Shown here in pieces: positions 20,765 through 31,845 of a DNA stretch of 64,000 nt; position 1 is the stretch's first letter, and every line of letters starts with the position of its first letter. The notes under the pieces were generated by a model that saw nothing but the letters and a program-made list of their open reading frames with translations, was not told where the DNA came from and did not search any database. Location: NCBI GenBank assembly GCA_029582265.1, contig CM055831.1:23574682-23638681 (forward strand). Reading direction: 5' to 3'. The DNA is from Zoroaster sp. YZ-2022 (Eukaryota; Echinodermata; Asteroidea; Forcipulatida; Zoroasteridae). Both the position numbers and the translations under genes were made by a program.

Positions 20765-21137
20765 TTAAAGAATAAAATTTACAAATAGACAGACAACAAC
20801 AAAAGTAAAACTCCCTCACAGGCGTGTTTTTACAGTAATAAATTGTCAAAGTGAATTAATGCAAGATTCTGTCATAAATTCATTAAACAACTTGTGAAAT
20901 ATTGTAAATATTTCATTCTCATAGGAAAGATAAGGATTGGTGTAAAGCTGATGATCGTATCAATCTTCCTTAGAAATAATTTTTCCCGAGGTGCTGTCAC
21001 TTTTAAGAAAAGTGAAATAATTTTCCTAAACTTTCCTAAATTCCACATTAGAATGAATATGAAAAATCTGAATGCATGTCCTTTATTTTCTTATTAATGA
21101 CACGTAAGATTAAACTTGTACAGGTTGGTTATGTATA

Positions 21138-21381
21138 CTGAGACGCAATAGAAACTTACCACTTTTTCGACCTTAAATTATCAGTAATCACAATGCACAA
21201 ATGTAATATGTGCACTCGCGGTGAAGTGGATACAGATGGGATCGAGTACAGTGGACAAAACGTGGACATTTCCTCAATAAAATGCCAACATTTCTAATCC
21301 AAATTGTTGTGTTGTCTTATTTTGAACCATTACAATTTTATGCTATTCCAAAACAAGTGGTAAGTTTCTATTGCGTCTCAG
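21138..21381. mobile_element. MITE with 27-bp terminal inverted repeats and TATA target duplication
   Basis: 244 bp with perfect inverted ends starting CTGAGACGCAATAGAAACTT, flanked by TATA on each side. The duplicates at about 31054 and 63592 read straight through 'ttatgtatatcttga', giving an empty site that collapses to one TATA. The interior has no transposase. Superfamily uncertain; a Tc1/mariner relative is possible. Confidence 0.8.
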
Positions 21382-21644
21382 TATATATCTTGACTTGAAA
21401 CAACAGCAGCAGCTGCAGCAACAACAATTTTGAAGCCAACCTACATGTATGACTAGAAACCAGAGACATTTTTTTGGCCTAAATCAAAGTGAAGACTCCA
21501 TTGTCAATAAATTGTATATAATCCTCTGTACCTCTTGTCATGTCAAACATTATTAATAAGCAACACAAGATTGATCCTAGAGTGACAAGATGCTACATTT
21601 GTACATTACATGTTTGGGTAACCTATCTTCAAAAGGACATTTAA

Positions 21645-21650
21645 TTTATT
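21645..21650 (-). promoter_or_regulatory. Polyadenylation signal AATAAA of TRIM-B
   Basis: AATAAA on the minus strand, 52 bases past the stop codon of TRIM-B. The same hexamer is at the matching place for TRIM-D (50217-50222) and TRIM-E (63849-63854). TRIM-C has AATAAT there instead. Function is inferred from position and sequence only. Confidence 0.5.
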
Positions 21651-21701
21651 CACCATTATGATAACAAGGGAGATTGCCAGCCAGCAGCATGTTGGATTAC
21701 A

Positions 21702-24054
21702 TCACACCTTGTGATACATCTTCACTGAGTAGTAGTCTGCTGCTACCAGCTGATGCCCATCTGCAGTGAATGTGATTCCCCTGGGCCATTGCAGACCCTG
21801 AGCTACATGTATACATGAGATGAATCTACCACCATCATCATAATGGTGAATATGACCAGTGTTATCCCCATTGTGCATTGCAATGTATATGCCTGATCTG
21901 TCACAGCATACACCTTTACAGTATTGAACTTCCTGACCATTGATTGTTGGTTTGATTGTGAGTAATGAAGTACCATTGCTATCAACAATGTCTACTTGAT
22001 GTTGGTCATAACCACTGACTACAACTCTGTTATTATTATCAATGGCCAGGTAGCAAGGTTTTGTTTTGACTGACATAGTGTGGATGAGCGAGCCATCAGT
22101 GGGGCTGTGCTCGCTCACCAGCATCCTCTTCACATCACCTATTATGATGTTACCCTTATTATTTACTACTACACTCCAGAGGTCCATTGCTGTCTTCCCT
22201 ACCTCACTATGAGGCACTGTGTGGAAGTCAAAGGCAAGTGTGCCATCATTGTTGTACATCTTGATGACATTGTTGGTGTGGTCTACAACCACTAAGTGAT
22301 TGTGTCTAGCTGCAATGTCACGTGGACCTGGAAAAATAAGAGATATCACAGCACAGTAAAACAACAATTATGTACAAAATTATTATTTTGTTTTCTAATG
22401 TTGAAGCATGAATTTCATATCATAAAATTAATTTATTGAAATTAATTGTAAAGGCCTTTCATAGTGCTTCACTGAGATCAGCTCTCATACAGGGACTTGT
22501 TCAAGACAATGTCTGAGTTAAAGGACCCTTGTGCAGAGACCTCGACACAATAAAAACAGCACATAACACAGAACATACACATAGCACGTTTACTTTAAAT
22601 AGTCATTGAGGTATATTTTCTGCATTTTGTAATTCCTAATAAGATTTTTCCTGTGCAGTCTTGTTACACAGAACATCATGCACTCGTGTGCACTACAGTA
22701 CAATATGCTATTGAATGCGTAATGTGTACATAAGAAACTTACAGCCTTGCATTGGAATGGTTCTTTTCTGATGTCCCTTGGTGCTGCAGATTACCACTCT
22801 ATTGTTACAGTAGTCTGCCACTGCAATCTCATCACCAGGTTGACAAGCAGCAATACCCCAAGCGATATTGAATTCTCCTGAACCATCTCCCTTTCTGCCA
22901 AATTCACCACACAGCTCCCACTTGGGTTCCTGCAGCTCCACCTTGCCAAGATTGATATCACCAACCCTCTGACTCTTCTTGAATCTCAGATGACAAAGCT
23001 TGTCATCAATCTTGGGAAGACTTTGACTGCTGAGAAATTTCAAGTCCTTGCTAATAGTGGGATAGAGTGCAAGGAAGTCAGGATCTGATGAATTGTTGGT
23101 GACATCTTTGGCAGTCTCCAGTGAATGCTGTATTTGTTGTGAGATTACACTCACTGTTTGCTCATATTCATCCAATTTGTTGTTACGATCTTTGTGGAGG
23201 TTTTTGATTTCATCAATGATGCGACTCTCTTGAGCTGTTACCTCAGCCCTGATCTCATCAGCTCTGTTCTTCACCTGTGCCATTGTTCTTTCAACTGTGA
23301 TGCCCAGTTTGTCTTTCATTGTTGAGGCAGTTGCTAGAGATTGTTCAAGTTCCTTGAGAACTCCTTCAAGGGGAGTAAAGAATTGAGCCAATGACTGTTT
23401 ATATGTGGATGAGGCTTGGTCGCAATCAATGTACTCATGTTGTGGTTTACAGTGATCTAGGACTGTACAATCTCGACAAATCAACTTGTCACATGTTATA
23501 CAGAAGAACCGTGTCACTTCACCCTCATGGGTTTGGCATTCTGGATGACGTTTTTGTTTTGTCACTTTTATTGCTACTTTCCCCTGAAGAATGTCATCCA
23601 AAGTAGCAATGGTGTGACTTGACATTGTGGTAATTCTTGAGTGTAAGTCTCTACAATTTTCGCACATGTTCTGTGCGCAGTTTAGACAGCGATGTGTAGC
23701 CTCATTTTCCTCCTTGCATACAAATTCACAGGTAAGCTTTGTGTCACCAGACGAGCTGACCAACTTGTATTGCAGTGTGATCTCCTCAACAAGACCAATT
23801 AGATAGAAGTTGGTCTTTAGGCCTGGAACACCCATCGTAGGAAGTTGTGTCTCCCGTCGACACAAAGGACAAGGAATCATGACAGCATCCTTGTACTTGG
23901 CAGTGTGGTATTCATCTAAACAGTTTTCACAGAAGCTGTGGGCACAGTCCAGTATTTTGGGTTGTCTGTACACCTCTTTGCAAATACTGCACTCAAGATG
24001 ATCCTTGCTGATTTTCTCTAGAGCTGAACCCAATGTTGGTTTAGAAGTAGCCAT
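21702..24054 (-). CDS. TRIM-NHL protein, RING E3 ubiquitin ligase (TRIM-B)
   Basis: Two coding exons, 24054-22743 and 22327-21702, give 645 residues. The phase-1 intron of 415 bp has donor T|GTAAGT and acceptor TTTTTCCAG|GT; splicing restores a Cys codon and joins the first NHL blade to the rest. The RING residues C22 to C65 are intact. B-box 1 starts CEFVC (C109, C113), one residue wider than the usual C-x2-C. B-box 2 spans C173 to H206. The coiled coil runs about 210-330 and NHL repeats from about 370 to the end. The start is the ATG in AGAAATGG, six bases after a TTAACAG acceptor, so a 5'UTR exon lies further upstream. No break is seen and it looks functional. A role as a cytoplasmic ubiquitin ligase binding a ligand through the NHL propeller is family inference. 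Confidence 0.92.
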
Positions 24055-24059
24055 TTCTA

Positions 24060-26636
24060 TCTGTTAATAAATGATATAAGAAATGAAAATTGTGAACAAA
24101 CTCAACATCAGCCACATACACATATCCTGACTGCCCTGCGAAGGGGGGTGGGGGTGGGTAGGAGATTTTTTTTATAGGATCATAACCCCAGTAAAAAAGA
24201 CCTATTGCACAAACTTGTCAGTAGGCCCAAAAAAGTCTCCTGATTCTGATCTCCACGCACGTCACCTCAGACCCGCTTGTCAGCCTTTTTAGTTTTCTTT
24301 GCTATGAAACAATTCCCAATTGCAGCAAATATTGCTGGATCGATTGGAATTTTGCAGCTTTTTCACATAGGGTATGAACGTTTGCCCGATTTGTGTGGCC
24401 ACTCTTAGTCACCATACTTTGTGTTTGGGGAATTTAGTCTTGTTCCAATAACCGTGTAAAAATGTTAACATGTATCACCCCAAAAAAAAAGATTACAAAA
24501 AAAAAAATGTGTCACCACACTGATATAGAAGCCGACCCATGACCAGAAACCAGACTTTTTTATTTTTGCCGTATAAAATATTATGTTTGAAAAAGATTCC
24601 GCCATTTCTTTGTCAGAAAATCTATATCTATTCACCCGGTCATTGATTAAACTTGTTTCGTCTGTGTTTGTTTTCACTATTTCACTAGTGATTTCCATTA
24701 ATTTTTTTTCTCTTTGGAACAGTGTTATTGAAAATTTCAATTAAATTTTGTCAGAAGTTTGGTTTTACAAGCCTTTCAAAAGGCTCAAACGTCATCACCT
24801 GACAACGGGTCTTGTTTTGACAACCGAGTGCACAATTGACCAATAAGAATTCGAGGTCATGTACTTCGAATGCAAATTAGCTAATAAATGTTGATTATTG
24901 ACAACGAGAACAGACTTCAAAACTTTGCGAAGTTGTTTATTGTTAACATTGATTACATGCTGTCTACACAGACGTTGTATTTAAAAATGCTTGCTATTTT
25001 CATGGAATTATAACGTGGACAGTGATGATTGAGATGATGATGGAGACAATGTTGACTTTGAACACTCTGATAGCGACGGAATTAATGATTTTCAGGGTAA
25101 AAATGACAGTAAGGCCTCTGAATCTGAGGTTGTATGTACCGACAGCAATAGCGATACAGCGATAGGCATATATACATGTAGCATGCCATGTACCATGGCA
25201 TGACCACAACAGCAAGCAATGTCGCAGGCTAAATGTGCCCATAGGACCAGCAATAGGGCGAGCAACAAATGTAAAAATTGGACAGATGTTATGATTTCCC
25301 ACCCCCATTAAAAAGTGGGGTAGGTCATGTGAAAGTTTCAGCTCAATGCCGAGTCTAAGTCTTGAATAAAGTGTGAAAAAGCATTCATTATTTTTTACAA
25401 AAACCCAAGGAGCAAAAAGTTGCCAATTTTTTAATACCAAGTTTTTAATGTGCATATTTTGTTGTTTTCTCTGAAATGAGATCACTTTATACAGAACAAT
25501 TATTTAGGATGATTGGTACCTCTACATGTATCACATGAAGTTAACATTCGAATAATAATTCAGTATTTTTGTAATCAATGTTGTACATACCTTCCCCACT
25601 TTAAACTAGTTGGTCTAATCTTTCCCTACAAACCAGGTGGTCTGATCATTCCCTACAAACCAGTTGGACTAATCTTATCCACTGTATCACTGTCAAAACA
25701 TCTGTACAAATGTTAGCTTACCCTACAGTGGTTTTACCTTATTTTATTGAAGTCAGTTTAAGACAGTTGAACACAAAATGAAGCCAATTTTTCTTGCTGA
25801 AGACAGAGCAAATGATGCTACATGTAATGTTAGGGCGGATCCCAAACAAAATGGCACTTGACAAACAAAGGTTCAATAGTCACAGCTATAGAGTCATGTG
25901 ACAAGGTCATAGGTTTGCCTGCTACACAGTGAATGCAGTGTACATTTGTGTGTATTATTGGCTCAGTGACGTACATTGAACTTTATTGTCAAAGTTCAGC
26001 TGTGTTGAGTAATGGTATTGTATATCATATTGGATAGATTATTTCATGTAAATATCACATGTTTACATGATTAATATCCACTGAAAACTCTAGATGTTCC
26101 ACACTTGTCTTGATGTTTTGATCTCTGTAATGATGGTTTGATCTCTATGGAAATTTTAACTCAATCAATCCTCATGTTTGGGTCAAGAAAACAGAAAATT
26201 AAAAAGAGAGTGGTGTTCTTTCTTATATCCCTCCTACTACATCTGTACTTTTAGTGGGAAGTAGAGGTCAAATGTCCTGTTTTGACTGTTGACCCAAATG
26301 CACACTCTTGGATTACCTGCTGAAAAGAAGGGGCGATAGAGTGGACAGTGGTTAGGATCAATATTGGTACAGCACTTTAATTAATAAAACAAATAATCAA
26401 ATAAAATGGAGATTAAATAATTTCCTTTGAAATTAACATTAACAAAACTTTAACTCTCATGAAATAATTCAGAACTCAAAACTAGTTCGTAACTCACTCA
26501 AATAAAAATAAACAAAAGTAACTCCAACTAGTCTTGGTTTGTAAGAGAAGAATTATTAACTCAAATAAAAATAATAAATCTAGTAAGAAGTAAATAAAAA
26601 TACATAAAAAAATATGAAAATTCAGAAGGGAAACTT
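24060..26636. repeat. Block U, upstream flank of TRIM-B
   Basis: The same sequence follows TRIM-C (34201-38690, with two insertions) and TRIM-D (52629-55340, one insertion). A partial copy is at 40211-41260. It probably holds the TRIM promoter and 5'UTR exon, but I cannot place them. It includes a 27-bp repeat (25608-25680) and an acidic open stretch on the plus strand near 25010-25165. The minus-strand open frame at 25000-25485 shifts frame in the other copies, so it is not called. The block stops abruptly at 26637. Confidence 0.8.
25608..25680. repeat. 27-bp repeat ACCAGTTGGTCTAATC..., variable copy number
   Basis: Three copies here, four at 36294-36390, and two each near 40277-40310 and 54560-54606. 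The unit is ACCAGTTGGTCTAATC followed by CTTCCCTACAA. Confidence 0.75.
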
Positions 26637-26857
26637 AAGTTTTTCTGGGCCCCTGTGGCAGGTTTATTTTTCCCACACACACGTTAATAGAAGCTTCCAC
26701 AGCAGGTGGCCGGCACTTCCGAGCATGTCACCGTACACGCGTAGCTCAACTGAGCATGCATACAAATCTTCCGGAGTTTCCTATGGCGTGTTTAGATGCT
26801 CTCCGATACGTGGTGTAAAAAAAATTGCATGTATACACGGCCTCCGACGCGAACTGG
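26637..26857. mobile_element. CCAGTT-family MITE, left end lost at a block junction
   Basis: Matches 14402-14622 but starts inside the element, directly after the block U/V word 'gggaaacttaag'. The right end GCGAACTGG followed by TTAA (26858-26861) is intact. The missing left end marks the breakpoint of a rearrangement. Confidence 0.75.
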
Positions 26858-26889
26858 TTAACAGAGTGTCCATTGTGGGGGAAAACCAA

Positions 26890-27002
26890 GTGAGTTGTCT
26901 AGTCATATTAGAGTTGTCTAGTCTAATAGTCATATTAGAGTTGTCTAGTCATATTAGAGTTGTCTAGTCATATTAGAGTTGTCTAGTCATATTAGAGTTG
27001 TC
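26890..27002. repeat. 19-bp tandem repeat, uninterrupted copy
   Basis: About six copies of ATTAGAGTTGTCTAGTCAT with one irregular unit. This is the empty-site partner of the SINE-bearing array at 14655-15010. Confidence 0.8.
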
Positions 27003-27742
27003 AGTAAATTTACCAGCAAAAAAATGTTGCGCCCCCAACTGATGTCATTTGGCAAATTCGCTTCACACCCCCTTCCCCCTTAAAAAGAAAATGCCTTCGC
27101 TATGCCCCTGCTTGAATATTCACTTTCCAGGAAGCAGATGTTTTGTTGGTAAAAATAACAATAATTCGAACCAAATAATCATAATCATGAAAAATAAATC
27201 CTCGCATTTCAGAGAAAACACTCACAAATATGCACATTTACAACAAGTTGTCAGACCCAAATTTTTGCTCCACTTTTGTTTTTTGTAACAGTTGCGAATC
27301 ATTTTTTGGAAATTTCTCTGTAACTTAGACTCCATTTTGAGCTGATACCTTCTCATGTTGGTTGTTTTACGGTAAGAACTGAGCCATCAGAACATATTTT
27401 TTTTAAATGATTTACTTTTGGTCAAATTTGCAACAAAGCTGTTTATTCTTGCTGCTTATGTACATAATGGCAAGTTTTATTTAGCTTAACCCTCCTACTG
27501 TTTGACCATTTGAAACCATTCAAAATTTCCACTTTCAAAAATGCCCATTGGTTTTGTACACACATGGTGATACCATTTGAACAGTGTTGGTAGCAAGCTT
27601 TACTACCATTCAAATGCATAGAGGGTCCATTGATTCACCACTTAGAAGTATCCAAACAAGGTTTTGTATTAGCTGTACTACCATTTGGAAAGATCCTAAC
27701 AAGGTTTTGTATTAGCTGACCTACCATTCAAAACCATTTGGG

Positions 27743-29032
27743 CACGTACGTTCTGTGGCAAAGTTTAGCTTGTGCACATGTGAGACTTCAAGGCTTATTA
27801 GCATACTAATTAGGCGATGTAAACAAACGAGGTTTTCGCGTTTTTTTTGTCATCACTGTTAGCCGCATTATTCATGATTGTATCAGTGTATTGACCCATA
27901 TTATGTTAACAAGGCTTCTTTCACGTCATGTTGAGTCTAATTTCCACAAAATCCAAACAGAAAATCCCTGCGAATTTGTTCGTGGATAAAATAGTCAACT
28001 CGGGGACATTTTTGTCATTGGATATTAAGGCACTTCTGTTTGGGCTATGAAAACAATGTTAAAGTTTTTAGGGAAGAATACAAAAATAGAAATGATTTAT
28101 GAGGGTATGAAGTTCCCGGATGTGTAAACATTGCGTTACTACCATTTTTCTTTTGGTAGTGACTAGACGTTTGCATATGTTGAAAATTCTGTTGTTACCC
28201 CACCCGCGATTTTTTTTCTGCAAACAAGAATTGCCATCCCGCGATATTTCAGCCAATCAGATGTCTTATACATATTCGTCATCTTAAATAACGTGCCATG
28301 TGATTGGCTAAAATATTGTGGGATGGCAATTCTTGTTTGCATAAAATAAATCGCCTCCCGATTGATGTAGTTTGTAAAGCAAGGGAATCATTTTAATAAT
28401 AATTAATTTTCTGATTAATTTATGTTATATCACCATATCACCATATCACTAGAACTATTTTAGATTTTCGCTTCGCTTTTTAGGCTGAGCTCATTTGTCT
28501 GTTTCCACAGATTCGACAAAGTGCTTCCAGAACAGTAAGATGATGCTCCATTTTATAGTTTCTAAAATGCCCCAAAAAGGAAAAGGAAAAATGTAGTAAG
28601 AAAGTGTAAGCGTGTTTGTAAATTCAAACCATTCATCTCGTGAAACCTATTTTCCAATTCCTCACAAAAACTTTTGAAACTGAGAAATTATGGATTTAAA
28701 TTAAGTGTTTTTTAACCCTTACTTTTTGTTAAACTAATTACCTTAGCAACCAATTTCTGGTCCATTACACATCTTCTTGGTAGTTTTGTCGCTCAATGTG
28801 CATGTGTGTCGTTTATTCATGAGTTGGAGTGTTTGTAACGTCAATTTGAAGGAAAAGTTATTTAAACTCGTAGCTAGATAGGGTCAAAGTTGATTGTTTA
28901 CACGAGGGAGACCTCTGTTGTCAAGGAATGTTGCAGTACTGCGGGAACTGAACTTGCCTGCGCGGGTACCAGCACGCTGGTGCACGATTCTAAACTAAAT
29001 ATTGCAGGGCCAATGGGAGCAGAACGTACGTG
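27743..29032. mobile_element. 1.29-kb DNA element with 13-bp terminal inverted repeats
   Basis: The ends are CACGTACGTTCTG and its exact complement. Compared with the uninterrupted copy at 15730, TGGG is duplicated on both sides (4 bp). No transposase-like frame is present; the interior contains a 45-bp foldback at 28219-28341. The superfamily is undetermined: 4-bp duplications occur in Chapaev-type elements, but the end sequence is not diagnostic. Confidence 0.8.
28219..28341. repeat. Foldback with 45-bp arms
   Basis: The arms 28219-28263 and 28297-28341 are complementary at about 41 of 45 positions, with a 33-base loop. Each arm includes GCCAATCA (a CCAAT box on one strand) and GAATTGCCATCCC. 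It lies inside the 1.29-kb element and may itself be a nested foldback MITE. Confidence 0.8.
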
Positions 29033-29315
29033 TGGGGGAATCAATACTGTACACAGTTATTTCACCATTCAAAACCACAAAAGCGAATGGTTTCAAATGG
29101 TGGATCAACTTGTATGAAAAAGGTACCAGAAGTAGGAGGGTTAAATAACATTTCAGGGTGGTAAACGTATCCCATGGAACAAATTATTGATTTTGAGATG
29201 ACAAGAAATGCAGGCGAAAAGCTGTTATGGACTTGCAAATTGAACAGGGTTGTAGTTGACTGTATACAAACAAATGAAACAAATAAAAGATTTCAGTTCA
29301 GAGACGTGATTTATT

Positions 29316-30410
29316 AACATTAACATTTTCAACAACTCAACTAATAAGGACTTGGTTGTGAACAAAAACATTTTCACAATATTTGTGTTTTGTATTTATA
29401 CATATCAGAGTATAGAATAAATTATGTAAATTAAATGTAATATACAGTACACGTACATAGCTTAACAATAAAGATCCTCTATGACAGTGCATCATTCAAT
29501 TAAATTTTCAAATCAAATTTTGTATTTTCAAAACTTTTATAACATAACAGTCAGAACAAGAAGACTTAGTAAGGGACGTATTCAATATTGACTCCTTGTA
29601 ATTCCAGCACACTGTCAGTGGACTGTCCGTATTGGTAAGGGTCAGACAGTCCGCTGACAGAACGTCCTGCGTGCACTCATGCCTGGTCGAGTTAATGAGG
29701 CTGGCATGGCTCTGCCCCTTTGTTAGGTGATAAATATTTGAGACTTCCGAAGTCTGATTTATTCATCTGCAGTTTGACAAACTTGGATCTTGGCCATTCG
29801 ACAGTCATATTTTAGATATACCCTTTTCAAACTTTTCAATAAATCCAGCCCATTGTCCTTTTCCAGGTTTGGAAAGTTTATATTTCTTAAATATATTTCA
29901 GAATTGTAATTTTATAGGCATAAATTAAAACATACAATTAAATGCATAGCAAGATATGACAAAATGAACAACCAAACATAATAAGTAACAAAATGGAAGT
30001 AATGAGGAAAATTAAAAGACTTAAGAATATGTACCAAGATTGCAAATGGAGTTAGTGGGGAGGGGGATATGTGGATAAGGGCGGAACAATTTATTTGAAA
30101 AAGTATTAAAAATATGAATCAAGTTTACCTTTTGTAATTATTAAGTTTGTGTTCTCATTTTTTAAACACTGTCAAACACTATCAAAATCGTATGTGTAGT
30201 AAGTACATTTACAGGTCAAATTGAGTCAACTGTTTTTGACTGGTAAAAAAGCATTGTCTGGTATTGGTCAGGGTGGTCAAAATGACAGTAAAAACCAGTC
30301 AAAAATGCCCCTGTGTGCGCATTTGGGTCAACAGTCAAAACAGGCAGTTGACTGATTTTGACCTGTGTAGGTACTTCCCACACAAGGGCAGCTATAGTAG
30401 GAGGATTAAA
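29316..30410. repeat. Block A, second copy
   Basis: Matches 19345-20130, plus the leading part seen at 16776-17000. The hairpin arms are 29612-29627 and 29645-29660. It ends with the truncated GTCAAAA MITE and 'aggaggattaaag', the empty site for the CCAGTT element. Confidence 0.75.
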
Positions 30411-30651
30411 GAATAAAATTTACAAATAGACAGACAACAACAAAAGTAAAACTCCCTCACAGGCGTGTTTTTACAGTAATAAATTGTCATAGTGAATTAA
30501 TGCCAGATTCTGTCATAAATTCATTAAACTACTTGTGAAATATTGTTGTGAAATATTTCATTCTCATAGGAAAAATATGGATTGGTGTAAAGCTGATGAT
30601 CGAATCAATCTTCCTTAGAAATAATTTTGCCCGAGATTCTGTCACTTTTAA

Positions 30652-31017
30652 CCCTCCTAGTTCAGGTGCCTTTTTCAAGCAAGTTGATGCACCATTTGAA
30701 ACCATTCACTTTTGTGGTTTGAATGGTGAAATAACTGTGTACAGTATTGATTTCCCCAAATGGTTTGGAATGGTAGGTGATCTAATACAAAACCTTGTTT
30801 GGATCTTTCCAAATGGTAGTACAGCTAATACAAAACCTTGTTTGGATACTTCTAAGTGGTGAATCAATGGACCCTCTATGCATTTGAATGGATTTCAATG
30901 GTAGTAAAGCTTGCTACCAACACTGTTCAAATGGTATCACCATGTGTGTACAAAACCAATGGGCATTTTTGAAAGTGGAAATTTTGAATGGTTTCAAATG
31001 GTCTATCAGTACGAGGG
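30652..31017. mobile_element. TTAA MITE (ACCATTCAAA subtype), reverse orientation
   Basis: Flanked by TTAA at 30648-30651 and 31018-31021. The left end is CCCTCCTAG; the right end is ACGAGGG, missing some bases of the consensus. The interior is the reverse complement of the 15506-15829 type. Compared with 21000-21100 it replaces about 100 bp between two nearby TTAA sites. Confidence 0.75.
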
Positions 31018-31845
31018 TTAATGACACGTAAGATTAAACTTTTACAGATTGGTTATGTATATCTTGACTTGAAATGTCCCTTGACCCCTTTTCAGTTAAC
31101 CCTTTATCTGCATACTTGTAGATGCAATTTTGTCAACTAAAGCAATGTTGTTCCCATCCTGCATATACAGTTTCAAATGGGTTCAAGCCCTACCCCGCTC
31201 ATGTCACATGTCAAATAATTTCCCAACAGACACTCAGTACTTTAATTTAAATCATTGAAGTGTAATTAAATAATCAAAATCAATTATTCATTTGAGTTTG
31301 TTATTATAAGGCCAAAATAAGAGTCTCTATTTTCTGGTATCCACGTGCTTCAGAATGTTTAAATTCTTTTTTTTTGTTTTTGTTTTTTGTTGCTATGAAA
31401 CTATATGCCAAAATTGCTGGATCGATTGCTGGATCGATTGCTGGATCGATTGGAATTCTTCCACGTTGTGTTTTAAACGACTTTTTCACATCTAGGGGTA
31501 TGAATGTTTTCCTGATTTGTGAGGCCTCTTTTAGTCACCATACATGTACTTTGTAAGAATAAAATTACAACAACAAAATCACCGATTTTGTAGCCAACCT
31601 ACATGTATGACTAGAAACCGGAGACATTTTTTTTGCCTAAATCAAAGTGAAGACTCCATTGTCAATAAATTGTGCTCTGTACCTCTTGTCATGTCAAACA
31701 TTATTAATAAGCAATCACAAGATTAATCCTAGAGTGACAAGATGCTACATTACATGTTTGGGTAACCTATCTTCAAAAGGACATTTAAATTATTCACCAT
31801 TATGATGACAAGGGAGATTGCCAGTCAGCAGCATGTTGGATTACA

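Larger units (their letters stand above)
27490..29140. mobile_element. TTAA MITE (ACCATTCAAA subtype) split by a nested transposon
   Basis: Flanked by TTAA at 27486-27489 and 29141-29144, with CCCTCCTACT ends. It is the same as 15506-15829 apart from small changes, but interrupted at 27743-29032. Confidence 0.8.

Noticed and set aside
20459..20768. Open frames within the CCAGTT element as transposase
   Set aside because: They have no DDD motif or zinc finger and overlap on both strands, so they are treated as incidental.
25000..25485. 161-codon minus-strand frame as a gene in block U
   Set aside because: The copies at 35670-36165 and 53948-54434 have indels that shift the frame, and there is no domain.
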